A stretch of DNA of 64,000 bases, taken from NCBI GenBank assembly GCA_003118195.1, contig BEXV01000157.1, positions 176,751-240,750 on the forward strand, in the 5' to 3' direction. The position numbers and the translations under genes are program-made. A model generated the notes under the pieces. It was given only the letters and a program-made list of their open reading frames with translations. It made no database searches and was not told where the DNA came from. Positions 13,525-23,945 of the stretch are shown one piece after another. The number at the start of each line of letters is the position of its first letter. Within the stretch, counting starts at the first letter, position 1. The stretch is from Hemicentrotus pulcherrimus (taxonomy: Eukaryota; Echinodermata; Echinoidea; Camarodonta; Strongylocentrotidae).

Positions 13525-13580
13525 GGGCGTGGCTAAGACAATGCAAACAATGGGTACGCGCTTGTTGAATTACGTCATGA
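13525..13580. promoter_or_regulatory. putative enhancer: KLF/SP, SOX, POU and CRE-like motif cluster
   Basis: Within 56 bp lie GGGCGTGGC (KLF/SP-like, 13525-13533), ACAATG (SOX-like, 13538-13543), ATGCAAA (POU half-octamer, 13541-13547), ACAATGG (SOX-like, 13547-13553) and TTACGTCA (CRE/ATF-like, 13570-13577). The block is GC-richer than the surrounding intron. Motif identities are textbook consensus matches; enhancer function is inference. A mobile-element remnant carrying these motifs is an alternative. Confidence 0.35.
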
Positions 13581-15137
13581 CGCAAACATATACTAATTTG
13601 ACCGGGAAGTCAGTGTGACATTTTTGTTTAATCCTTTCGGTATGTAAGAGCTACCTAATATTATTTTATATTCAACGCTCGTTATTTGCACTCTGTATGC
13701 ATGTAAAAATAAAAGGGTGACAAAAAATTCATACGAATTCGTTTTAAAAATGTTTGCAAACCATCCAAACTCTCGATGAGAAAAAAAAAACAATCCAGAA
13801 AACCATATCAATATTAGAATTATGAGCATCATTTGTTAAGTTGCATATTTTTTGATCCTGTTAAAGTTAGAACGGAAATTTCATGTAAAGTGACATCTCT
13901 GTATTTTTTTCAATGGTATCGAATATGCAAAAATACTTAATAGTGATTCGATCAATTATTGTATAATTAGAGGTCAACATTTAGGCCATTTTTGCTCAAT
14001 TCGCAGTAAGAGGTCATCGTAATTGGGCGAATCACTATCCGATTTGGACTGGAAATTACCCCCATTCAATCGGACACGTAGTTAGACGTACTTGTGTTGA
14101 ACATTTCTTACCATTACTTTTGCAATGCACATGAAGAGGTCAACAATACCTTTCAAAATTCGAATAGAAATATATGGCGACCAATTAAGATGGACAGCAT
14201 CTCAATTCTATTTGACTATATTTATGAATATGTATATATGAATATGTGTATTTATATAAGAATATGCTTTACAAACATTGAGTTCGTTCAGGGTTATTGT
14301 TTTTGGCAGGCAGTACATGTATATGATCATATGCAATGTATTTTCACCTCAAAGTAAAACATCGTTCTTATCAGAAATAATTTTTGTCATGTTGATTTTG
14401 TTATGTTCTATTTAGTAATTATATAAATGAATCTGACTTTATATATATACCCACTCGTTAAAGTCATTAAATGAGGTGAAAACTGTCTGCTATATTTCAT
14501 CTTTCAATATTTATTTTGAGGTGAATCAATGTGCATAAGTAATTCATTTACAATTTGTGACACACTTTGTGACGGAATGAACCTTTTTTTTTACATAAAA
14601 TTGTTAAATTACGAGAAGCATATCCTTGATTAGGTAATAAAAGTAGTTAATATGAAATGTGAACATAAGTAGTTAAACTTGTATTATTGTCTGTGTAATC
14701 TAATTCATTTAAATGAATTTTAATATTTTAGTAACTATAAGTATATTTCTATAATTGAATTTTACACACACAAAATATCACGCTTAATTTATTGTGGTGT
14801 ATCCAACCGATACCAACTGATTTGTATCAATATCAACATCAATATCATTTACCTTGATTTACTGTGCAAATGAATGCGACTATATGTAAAAAGAAAGTCA
14901 AACCTTACCTTGCATAATCGTAAGTTTTGATATAACTTCATCAAATTGGAAGATTGAAGAAAAAAAGGTGTTTATCTTTAAGTATAGACCATGCATCGTA
15001 CCATTAGGACGACTCGATTTCTTTTTACCGTGTATGTTAAAAAATCTGTGTTATTCTGTACCGCTGTGGCAATCGTAGCAATCATGTGAAACAAACTCGT
15101 ATTTCCCTCACAAGAAACAATTTGTATACAATTTTAC

Positions 15138-15256
15138 CAAACATATTCGGTGCATAAATATGTTCAAAGAACAGTAAAGTAAGATCTCTCCATATATTCT
15201 CATCTTTGAAGTTTGCATGGTCCTTCCAATAAATTACGTTTTCAAACCATTCATTT
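15138..15256 (-). CDS. candidate internal exon on the opposite strand
   Basis: On the minus strand a strong acceptor (long T tract, then TTTTTTAACAG) leads into a 119-nt open island ending at a GTAAAA donor. It enters in phase 2 and leaves in phase 1. The frame reads NEWFENVIYWKDHANFK, then DENIWRDLTLLFF and EHIYAPNMF. Tryptophan-rich, varied sequence of this kind is unusual for chance AT-rich frames. No partner exon was placed with confidence. It lies inside the proposed 11842-15818 intron of the plus-strand model, so the two models would overlap antisense. The family is unknown. Confidence 0.35.
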
Positions 15257-15689
15257 CTGTTAAAAAAGTACATTTAAAAAAAACGAAATAAAATTATTCA
15301 AAGATTGTCATATAAACGTAAAAAAACACATTTCAAATGTCATAAAACTTTTATGTCATATAGACGCATTGTCTTTTGACAGGTGTTGAAGTCATGAATA
15401 TAGAAATAAATGTTGTTACCATACGACTATAAAACCAATGCGTTGGATATATCATCTGGCATCCATCCAAACTAGAATTGGGGAAGAGGCTAATTAAAAC
15501 AAAGCAGAAATCATAACAAATGCACAATTATTCAAAGTGATATTCGTAATGGTTCATAAATAGTGCATTAACTCTTCAGGAAAAAGGTTTAGTAACTCGT
15601 GGTTGTTTAATTTATTATACATGTACCTCTAAACCTCCGCACTTGGCAACCTTCTAATCTTTAGAGGCACCGGAAGAATACAAATTTTA

Positions 15690-15861
15690 AAAACTACAAC
15701 CTTCAATTTTCATTTCATAGTCACATTTAAACGTATGTATGAAAAAGAAGGATAAAAATTAACGTACCGGGCTAATGTACTAATGATAAAAATTGCAACC
15801 TTCTATTCAATTTTTCAGTCGCATTTAGGCAAATGAATGGAAAAGATAAGAAACATGATGG
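15690..15861 (+). repeat. tandemly duplicated 3' splice-site region
   Basis: About 75 bp are duplicated with 98-bp spacing. Copy one (about 15690-15765) carries CAACCTTC, a pyrimidine tract and CATAG then TCACATTTAAACG. Copy two (about 15788-15861) carries CAACCTTC, TTTTTCAG then TCGCATTTAGGC. A shorter third GCAACCTTCT...TTTAG lies near 15646. The second copy opens the candidate terminal exon; the first would give only about ten codons before TAA. Confidence 0.6.
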
Positions 15862-15943
15862 TTTGAAGGATATCTGGTACTGGTGGCGTCTGTCAATTAA
15901 GGAAATATCGCTTCAGTATTGCGGATTTCGTGCTTATAAATAA
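15819..15943 (+). CDS. candidate terminal exon 4 of an unrecognised gene
   Basis: After a good acceptor (TTCTATTCAATTTTTCAG) the frame enters in phase 1, matching the phase-1 end at 11841 (a GTC Val codon across the junction). It encodes AFRQMNGKDKKHDGLK then DIWYWWRLSIKEISLQYCGF and RAYK before TAA at 15941-15943. With the exons at 6035, 9319 and 11741 the model spells 142 residues without an internal stop. No canonical AATAAA lies immediately downstream. The WYWW run is striking, but I cannot match a family. Confidence 0.45.
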
Positions 15944-18720
15944 TTCATAGTGCTGATAAAACTTAAATATTGAAGTACGTTGATGGGGTTATCAATTAGT
16001 TCAACGTAGCGTATTTTATGATTACTTTTGCCTCTTTATATTTTAGTTTATTACTAATAGATAATGATTACAGTCTGGATTTTTTTTCTCCAGATATTTT
16101 ATAAAAAGCAATGGAGTAAATGTAAAGAAACGTTATGAGTATTAATATTTTGAAACATGATTGTTATATAACCATGCGTAAAATGTCAGTAGGTTTCCTT
16201 ATTCTTTACAATGAAGGTACTACAAATGTATGAGTTATCTCCAATTGAATATTTTGAGTATAATTACATACCAGTTGTCATGAAATCAATTATTGTAAAA
16301 CATTTTATTGCTAAATTTAACTCATTGTTGATGTATTTGTGTGTGTGTGTGTTAGGTTAAAACAGAATGACTTTTTTTATGTTTATACACCAATAAATTT
16401 TTTGTACACTTCATATGAATATTTTTTTAAGCGGATGGACATTTTGTCTTATCAAACATTTAAACAATTTTTAGAAGATGGAAATCATATTTTTATATAA
16501 GTTAATATGTTTTTCATGATATGAGATATCATATTCTTTAGTTGACATATTACCCAAAGTAAAATAAAGGTTTGCGATGACATCACGTATTCTAGTGAAA
16601 GTGAGAAATTGTTGTTCAATTAACACAGATCGAAGAAATCTTAACTGATTTTTTTTTGGTAAAAGGTTTCAATATCAATTTTTGTTCTTCCTCTATGTAA
16701 ATTATTCAACGAAATTTAACTTTATCAAGTTATGATAATTTTGAAAAGACACATTACGGACATTTAAAACAAGCCCAAATAAGGTCAATATGCTGATTTG
16801 ATAAAAGCATCCACATTTCGTTTTCCACGGAAAAATTGCTGTTAAGAACTTTAAAATCAATTATGTATCCATAACTATGGGCCAATTTCAATGAGGCAAA
16901 TAATGTTACCTATTATCAATCTAAAATATAATTTCCAACGTGTGTAAGGTTCCCGCAAAATTCCATAAAACTGACAAATTAGCATCAGTGTGTAGTTACT
17001 TTATTAAATACTTAATTTTAAAAGCCTATGAAGGTGTATAATGATGCCGTTTCTTCGTAACTCAAAATGCAATTCTAATAGACGTAGATTTATAGAGACT
17101 CAATTTGGCATTTAGCAAATCAAACTCATTTCTTCTGTCCACAACAATCGCAGATAGTCGACAATTTCGTAAATCAACTTGGTAAATGCTGCACAATGAT
17201 TCAATCAAGATGATATTACTCAAAACATCTAAATAGCATATTTTTAGCGACTTGACAAAAGACATACAATCAAACAGTTTCCAAGTTGTCATTTTTCTTG
17301 AATTGTACAGATGTTCTGTCAAAATACGTCTATAGGAATGGCGCTGCGTAAAAAATGAATGATTATTGTTTGGTGAGGGAAAAACAATTTTCACTATATT
17401 GTTGTTTTGTCATTGATATTGTGTATGCATTACTAAAAGAGTATAAACACGTGAAAATCATTTACAATACTGTATTTCTTGAATCCTGTGTTACTTCATA
17501 TTTTTTTGTCATTTGGCACCTGTGACCGACTAGTTTGGGTCATTATTCAAATAACCTGAATTCCCTCATTATAATCATACAAAAGCAAGAAGAAATTTTG
17601 AAATATTTCCCTGCAAGAGGAGCTTAAAGAGGAAACATTTTCAAATCAGTCAAGACCAACATTTGCATAACAATTTTTTGTATCTGTATTTAATAAAAAT
17701 TACATTTTTAGGTGAATTGTGCATCGTGATAAAACAATCTGATCCTTGTGTCCAATATCAATCTATATCTTGTTGTTTTGTTTTGTCATGAATTGTTACA
17801 TTTTTTTGGTAATTTGTTTGTATTGTTCAACTTTATTAAAAAAAAAAACAATATAGATTAATTGAAATAGTATTTTAATGCATGGCTATCTTGCAAAGCA
17901 GTTTTTAAGTACAGTGAAAAAAAACTTTTAAAAAACTACCCTGTACAAAGCACACAAAATAAATATATATGTAAATTAATAAATAGACCCTGGATGCATT
18001 AAGAAAAAAAACTATTTTGTGACAACGTATTACAAAATCTAGGGACAAGGATAAACTAGGTGGGCTTTTTTTTATTCTTTCAGGGATGAATCGAAATGAA
18101 AACTGTTTCATGACTGGATTATTTCGGTTAATATGTTTGCGTATTCTTTAGAAGGTGCGCGGTTTCCGAAGGGAAGGAATTGGGTTTTTGTGGGTATTTC
18201 ATATTGATGTGTATATCAATTTTTTTTTTTAATATTAAAGAACTGGAACTAATATTCTGTTTTGTGGTTAACGGTCTGGTGGTGCTGGTGGTGGAATTTA
18301 CAGTGCTTTAATGTACAATGAAAAAACTGCAGACAAATAAATATTAAAATGGGGCAATCATAATAGGCTTGCATATCACCCAATAATACATCTTTCTGCA
18401 AATATTGATTATCAAAAGCAACGACCGACATTTTTGTTTTTGTTTAGATATAACTGTGGTTAAATGTGGATATAATAAAGATAAGGCTCAAATCGTTAAA
18501 ATAGAAAAAAGCGACAAGATTTAGTATATATTTCTTTAACTTTAGGTAGAAGCTTCTTTTAGGTATGTATATATATATATATATATATATTTCCTTTTTT
18601 TTCAAATAAAGAACTCTACCTTGACCTGAAAATGTACATAACTGAGTAATTTGTTACATATAGATATATTGTGATGATTTACATTTAAAAATCATTGTCA
18701 TGACACTTTTGCGTTTTTAG
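15944..18720. other. AT-rich stretch, no gene recognised
   Basis: It contains a GT run at about 16339-16355 and a TA run at 18567-18591. The minus-strand frame at 17062-17394 has no splice context or recognisable motif and is left out as probable chance. Confidence 0.5.
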
Positions 18721-19010
18721 CTAAATTTGATGAGAATAAAATGATGCTGATTATGATAGTAATTATGATGATGATACTGCTGCTGGTGATGATGATGTTG
18801 AGGATGATAATGGTGATGATGGTGATGGTGATTAGGAATATGATAAGATTGGAGGTGATGATGAGGAGAAGGAGGAGACGGAAGAGGATGGTGGGGATGA
18901 AAGAAGATTATAATTGATTGACGAAGACTTTGATGGTGATGATTGTGATGACGATGATGACGCCGATGACAATGTTGATGATTGTAACTCGGAAGATAAA
19001 ATAGCATGCG
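18721..19010. repeat. degenerate GAT/GATG satellite
   Basis: Irregular GATGAT, GGTGAT and GATGACG units run through most of this interval. They make the minus strand look like a His-rich protein, which is an artefact of the CAT/CAC repeats. Confidence 0.85.
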
Positions 19011-19319
19011 AATAGTGATTTTGATAGTGGTAGTGAAGGAGAAAATGAATACTCTTGGTTCTGTTTGTGACGGGATAATGACACGGTGCTCCAGCATTTT
19101 CTCAGGCGACAATTGCTCAGGGCTTTATTTTCCTCAATGATATAGGGCTTGTGTTCGGATTGCAATTGGGTTTTAAGTTTGGTATAGGTTAGAGGAAAAA
19201 TATCGTTTCGTTTAGTCTAGGGTAAAAGTGAAAACAATTCGCCTTGTATATGATTTATTGACCGTCGAACAATAGTCACAGGAGCACGTGTCTCACAACC
19301 GCTGATATCGTTCACCTCC

Positions 19320-19440
19320 ATAACTAAGGTGATGGTTATAATGATGATGACAATGATGATGACGACGATGATGATGATGGTGGTGGTGCTGAAAATAAAA
19401 GAAAGTATGAAGATGATGATATAATTACGATGATGAACGT
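19320..19440. repeat. second GAT-rich satellite tract
   Basis: GATGATGAC, GACGACGATG and GGTGGTG units form a shorter relative of the tract about 300 bp upstream. It is probably the same expansion, interrupted by unique sequence. Confidence 0.8.
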
Positions 19441-20060
19441 GGGGGTAGTGATGTGTAGGGGTTGGATTGCCAAGCGATGACCGCCGTGTTTTCAATTTCG
19501 AAAAGACAGAATAAAAGGCAGACGTACACAAAAAAAAAAAAGATAAAAATTACATGACAAAATCTTGACCTTTCTACACAACATTCGAAAGAAGTACCTT
19601 TTAGTCGTTGCTCGGAATCTACTCTTGAGAAACATATTTAAGCCAGATAGTTTGACATTTTTTTAAAAGGCAGCCATCCATCTCCAGTCTAACCGCTCAC
19701 GACGGTGGTATCCTGCGTTCTCAATAACCTCTCTAATTTATTGAAAAATATTATTTGAAACAATCTTATTTGTTTGCTTCATTCATGTTTATTGTATCAT
19801 ATAATTGCACATGATTTACCATTTATTTTTTTTTGTAAACATTTTATTCATTGTATTTGTTATTGTTGGAATTTTTACTTTGAATTTAAATTCGTATCTT
19901 TTGGAACACAAAAATAAAATCAAAAAAACAAACAGACATTGAACAACATGCAAGCAATGGTAAACAAAAAAACCCATATGTTTAAATAGTTGATACACAG
20001 GAAGCAAGCGAGTAGTTGTATACCATATGCTGACACTTGGGGTTCAAAGAACGTTTTAAA

Positions 20061-20088
20061 AAAATCACGTCATATTTCACGTGATTTT
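20061..20088. repeat. perfect 10-bp inverted repeat
   Basis: AAAATCACGT at 20061-20070 and ACGTGATTTT at 20079-20088 flank an 8-base loop. The right arm contains an E-box CACGTG at 20078-20083. Confidence 0.6.
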
Positions 20089-20790
20089 AACGACATAAGT
20101 ACATATGTACATTTTTTTTAAGCTGGGATAATCTATTTCTAATTGGTTCTTTATATTGACGGTTCTATGCCAAACTGCTAAAATTTACTTTAAAATATCT
20201 CCTCCAATGTAAACTATTTACAAACACGGACCCAGACTGAAAAGACGACTCCGCTCATCCAGATCTAATTTTTTATGATAAGAGTCATAAAGTCAGCGTG
20301 TCAGTAGAAGGGCATTGCACTACACATCTCTTTCAAGCACTTCAAAGTATTCTTTCTTTATTTAATTTTCATATACGTCTTTTCTCCATCGAATGAAAAT
20401 TGAAGCAATAACTTCACAATTATGCCATCCCGTTAAATAAAACGAAACCAAAAAACACCCAGTGACATTTACGGACATTTATTTCAAACACTTGCCTATT
20501 TTACGCGACGACATGTTTCTAAACCATCCATTTTCGATAGATTTGAGGATAGTTTACAGACCAAGATTTCATTCTTTTTCACTTCTTTTCATTTTGCAAA
20601 TAATCAGAGCAGGCGAAGCAATCATTCACTGTTTCCGTCGAGATACAAACCTCATTTTATCGGCTAACAGTCCTCTCAATATCTCCCATCATCCTATCAT
20701 TACTGACGGTATATAGACAATCAAGCACTTTCGGATAGTGGCGTTCGCGAATATCCACAACGAAATTACACATGTCCATTCAATTGCTTA

Positions 20791-20796
20791 TTTATT
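20791..20796 (-). terminator. AATAAA polyadenylation signal
   Basis: A canonical AATAAA on the minus strand begins 13 bases past the TAG stop of the secreted-precursor-like frame ending at 20810. Confidence 0.5.
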
Positions 20797-20809
20797 TGCA
20801 GGAAAGTGG

Positions 20810-21220
20810 CTACCTCTTTCCTAGGCTATTTCGATTTTCGTCTAATCGTTGGTTTATCGTGGGTAACAGGGCATTTTTGGAATGTCTAGGGCGCTTTGCA
20901 CTTTTTTGGTAAGAATTCGGTTTTGTTTTGGGAGCCGCGTAGGTGATATTAACACGTGCAATAATAGGTCGTTTCGGCACCTTCAATTGTATTTGAGTGT
21001 TAAAGTCTGAGTAAGTTATCTTAGATTGTCTGTCATCTGTCTTCAATGATTGGGAAGGAAGGACAAACGTTGATTAATTCAGTGTATGCGAGGGTGCGTC
21101 AGGGGCCATGAAGTCGCCTGCACTGTCTTTAGTCCACCCGTCCATGGCGCAAGATGGAAGACGACTTGACAACAAGAATAATACCACAAACACAATTATA
21201 AAGGCGATATTCATACACAT
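20810..21220 (-). pseudogene. secreted neuropeptide-precursor-like ORF interrupted by one in-frame TAA
   Basis: On the minus strand an ATG at 21220-21218 (second ATG at 21214) opens 48 codons beginning MCMNIAFIIVFVVLFLLSSR, a classic signal peptide with likely cleavage after LPSCA. The frame meets TAA at 21076-21074 and then stays open in the same frame for 87 more codons to TAG at 20812-20810. The second half is basic and has candidate KR cleavage sites in KVPKR and QKSAKR. It ends LDENRNSLGKR, where Gly-Lys-Arg at a C terminus is the standard signal for an alpha-amidated peptide. AATAAA follows 13 bases later. No usable GT..AG pair removes the TAA. It could be a pseudogene, a null allele, a sequencing error, stop readthrough or two unrelated frames. 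The peptide family is not recognised. Confidence 0.5.
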
Positions 21221-21600
21221 TTCAGATTAATTATTTTGTAGCGCTCGTGTAGGAAAAGGGGATAAATACAATTTTACATGGACACATTTATCCGGTTCGG
21301 TGTTCTAGGGTTATGGAATTGCTTCGTTTTCTTCAGATCACTTATCAGCATCAGGTGATGCGGACCACGCCATATGCCATCTAAAGAATAAAACTACAAC
21401 ATCCGTAATATTAGTAATATTATGTCAAGAGTGCCATGTTTTCATGAGGCATTAAAACACAAATATTTACATAGTACGATGTGATACTAAGTTTTTAAGT
21501 TGATAATTGTCACTTTAAGACCATGGGATTGATATAGAGAGTATTTCTTCCTGAGAGGGTAACATACTGAAGCAGACATTGGGCAAGCCTAAAAGTGCAT

Positions 21601-21620
21601 TTGATGGGGGGGGGGGGGAT
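21601..21620. repeat. poly-G run
   Basis: A run of twelve G residues occurs within AT-rich DNA. Similar short C or G runs occur near 24648, 30443, 32550, 36409 and 45410. Confidence 0.8.
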
Positions 21621-21870
21621 TTAATATTTCGTCAATTTAGACTTTAAATTCCATCTTTATTTTGAAATCATACGAACCCTCACCACTGTGCTAACATTGA
21701 AGTAAACTTTAAATTCAATTCACGGGAGCAGGTATTCAAAACTCTTCTTTGTTGTTACGATAAACGGTGCGAGAACAATTTTAAACTCTACTTTCATTTT
21801 TGCCGATTGATGCACCGAAACACAGAGAATCGGCTGTAGTGAAGCAGTTAATTAGTCAGAATAACAAAGA

Positions 21871-22053
21871 ATGAGGTACAACCAGAAAACGAGAAGTCAT
21901 AATCGAGAATCTTCGTATGATTATGCCTTGATTGCATCAGCAAGGGTGAACGCATTTGCGGTCGAACGAAATAGACATTTAAAAGACTTGGCCACGGTGC
22001 TGTCAGAGGCAGGGCAATATACCAATCCCAAAGCCGAAAAGGGGTTGTTCTAG
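21871..22053 (+). CDS. small coding-like ORF, 60 aa, unrecognised
   Basis: It runs from an ATG in a fair context (ACAAAGAATGAGG) to TAG. The product is charged and helix-like: MRYNQKTRSHNRESS, then YDYALIASARVNAFAVERNR, ending NPKAEKGLF. Balanced codon use makes it more protein-like than most frames here. A 97-codon frame overlaps on the other strand, so which strand matters is undecided. No signal peptide, known motif or splice evidence is visible. Confidence 0.25.
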   Translation: MRYNQKTRSHNRESSYDYALIASARVNAFAVERNRHLKDLATVLSEAGQYTNPKAEKGLF

Positions 22054-22228
22054 AGAAGAGGTACCATAATTTTTGTATAGCCTTGATTAGGTCAGACTGG
22101 CCTATCAGGCCTTTGTGACGCACAATACTGTTCGAAGCCACATGAGATAAACCGCCACTCGTTTAGTGGTTTAAAGCTAATTATTTTATGACTATATCGT
22201 TTCGACTGTGAATGCGAAGATGATAGCT

Positions 22229-22471
22229 TCATCTGGAAAGCTTGAAGGTTACCGGTGGTCCGGCTGTACTTTCCTTGCCCACGATCTTGTGTCTGAGATT
22301 ACATCTTGGCATTGTCATAGTATGCTGAGAGCTATACAAAAATGCGTTAATTCTATGTAAAAGTTCACATTTTAACACCTCTCTGGTACTCAGCAGATAC
22401 GTCTCGGCTACATAAGAGCCAGCTGATACAGTATTGTCCACTTCTTCATACTTTATGTCAAGGACAAGCAT
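22229..22471 (-). CDS. small coding-like ORF, 80 aa, unrecognised
   Basis: On the minus strand it runs from ATG at 22471 to TGA at 22229. The product starts MLVLDIKYEEVDNTVSAGSY and ends VGKESTAGPPVTFKLSR. Composition is balanced and GC-rich relative to the flanks. It lies between the secreted-precursor-like frame (20.8-21.2 kb) and the terminal-exon candidate (23.3-23.5 kb) on the same strand. It could be a stand-alone small gene or part of a longer exon. No AATAAA closely follows the stop and no domain is recognised. Confidence 0.3.
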   Translation of the reverse strand: MLVLDIKYEEVDNTVSAGSYVAETYLLSTREVLKCELLHRINAFLYSSQHTMTMPRCNLRHKIVGKESTAGPPVTFKLSR

Positions 22472-23261
22472 AATTCATACGATTTGGCCAGATATATCGG
22501 GATGATTTCATTACGAGGGCATTCCAATTCCGTTTATGTTCAGGCCGTTTGTTTTACAATATCTAGTTTCTTAAAAAGATTTAAGCAATGGTTATAATGT
22601 ACTTTAAACAGCTGAAGACTACAAGCTGTTGAGAACTTACTTCAGATACTATCTAAACCCATTACATTCCCCATTAGGTCCTCGAAAAGATGGATAGTTA
22701 ATAAGATATCACATAAAGATTCATCCTGGGGAACAGCATTTTACCCGTTGCTGAGTATATTTATTTAGATTCGAAAATAATTTCTAGATTAAATACGCAT
22801 TGATTGTTGATCATACTTTACTTCGATTGACTTAGTATTTACATTTTCTTTTATAATAAACGAAGGTCGGTCACCTCCTAGTGGAAATATCTTTCGTTCC
22901 ATCATATTTTGGTCATGTCTTATGTCTCTATCAATTTTACCTTATTCATAATGATATAAGGGCTTTCATCAATGCGATAAATCAAACGCTTTACACGGGG
23001 AGGTGCAAACGTCATACGTGTCAGGAGCTACATGTTTGAAGGGTACACCATTAAACATTCTATTACATGAAGTCGCTACGAAGAGTATTTACAATATAAT
23101 ATTTATAAAGTTTTCACACACATACATTGACTTCACGGTCATTATCAAATAGTTTTTGTTATTGACTGAGGAAAAGGGGTAGCAGGTCAATGAATGACTG
23201 GAGCTTATGAGGATAGAATTGGGATAGTAGTGAAAGGTGTCAACGTGGACTTTCCAAATTC

Positions 23262-23267
23262 TTTATT
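23262..23267 (-). terminator. AATAAA polyadenylation signal
   Basis: A canonical AATAAA on the minus strand lies about 60 bases beyond the TGA of the candidate terminal exon, a normal 3' UTR distance. Confidence 0.5.
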
Positions 23268-23326
23268 AGTGCATATATTTCAGCTCCACGATACGGTGTA
23301 GTGATATACAGTTTCCATCTATAAGG

Positions 23327-23529
23327 TCACGGGAGGCAGCAGGCAGAATGAATAGAATGGAGTAAGTCAGTAACCGGCAAGTCAGCGAGCTTTTTAGGCC
23401 CAACATTCCCCACGTATGCCTTCTCCTCCACCAGTTTGTTCCTGATGGCGGGGTTAATGGTTGCTTCACAATACTCAGACGGGTTTCTAAACGTTGCCTT
23501 CTTAATACCGTGCCAACACGCGGAGGCCC
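23327..23529 (-). CDS. candidate 3'-terminal exon of an unrecognised gene
   Basis: On the minus strand an acceptor ACAATCACAAACAAGCAG opens a 203-nt frame in phase 1 that runs to TGA at 23329-23327. It encodes 66 residues: ASACWHGIKKATFRNPSEYC, EATINPAIRNKLVEEKAYVG, NVGPKKLADLPVTDLLHSIH and SACCLP. Codon choice is balanced, with many G/C third positions, in contrast to the neighbourhood. An AATAAA follows about 60 nt after the stop. The upstream exon was not found; the start-exon candidate at 25503-25603 ends in phase 2 and does not join directly. The open frame continues upstream of the acceptor to 23737, so a longer unspliced exon is possible. The family is unknown. Confidence 0.45.
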
Positions 23530-23754
23530 CTGCTTGTTTGTGATTGTAATATTTGACGAAAGGCGAAGATTGGCAATGTTTTGATGACCTTTGACCCCAT
23601 CCCATTGCACCTTTTGCCTGGTCTATTGTTGGCGGGCTCGTGCAGGTCGTATTGAATAACGCCGCACTGAAAGAGACGTCAACGTTTGGAGTTCGGCGAC
23701 GTAGCGAAGAACCGTCCGGGCGAGGAACTTTTACCAAAATCGCTATTTACCTTT

Positions 23755-23824
23755 TTCCTTCTACTCTCGCTCTCTCTCCTCTCATTCCCTCACTCTTTTT
23801 CTCTTTCTCTCTCTCTCTCCTTTT

Positions 23825-23856
<32 letters not shown>

Positions 23857-23945
23857 CTGTATCCCCTTCTCCCATTAGTCATTTTAGTGTTTCCCCATCT
23901 CTCTTCCCTTTTTTTTTCTCTCTCTTTATCTCTCTTTCTTCAGAC
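23755..23945. repeat. CT-rich tract
   Basis: Long TC/CTC microsatellite and polypyrimidine sequence, giving Ser/Leu-rich spurious frames on the plus strand. Confidence 0.85.

Larger units (their letters stand above)
11842..15818 (+). other. proposed intron, AT-rich
   Basis: About 4 kb of AT-rich DNA. Apart from the motif cluster near 13525, the antisense exon candidate at 15138-15256 and the duplicated acceptors at 15690-15818, I see no organised feature. Confidence 0.4.

Noticed and set aside
17062..17394. 110-codon minus-strand frame
   Set aside because: It has no splice context, no recognisable motif, and AT-driven composition like the surrounding DNA.
18717..19112. 131-codon His-rich minus-strand frame
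   Set aside because: It is produced by CAT/CAC triplets of the GAT satellite, and adjacent frames are equally open.
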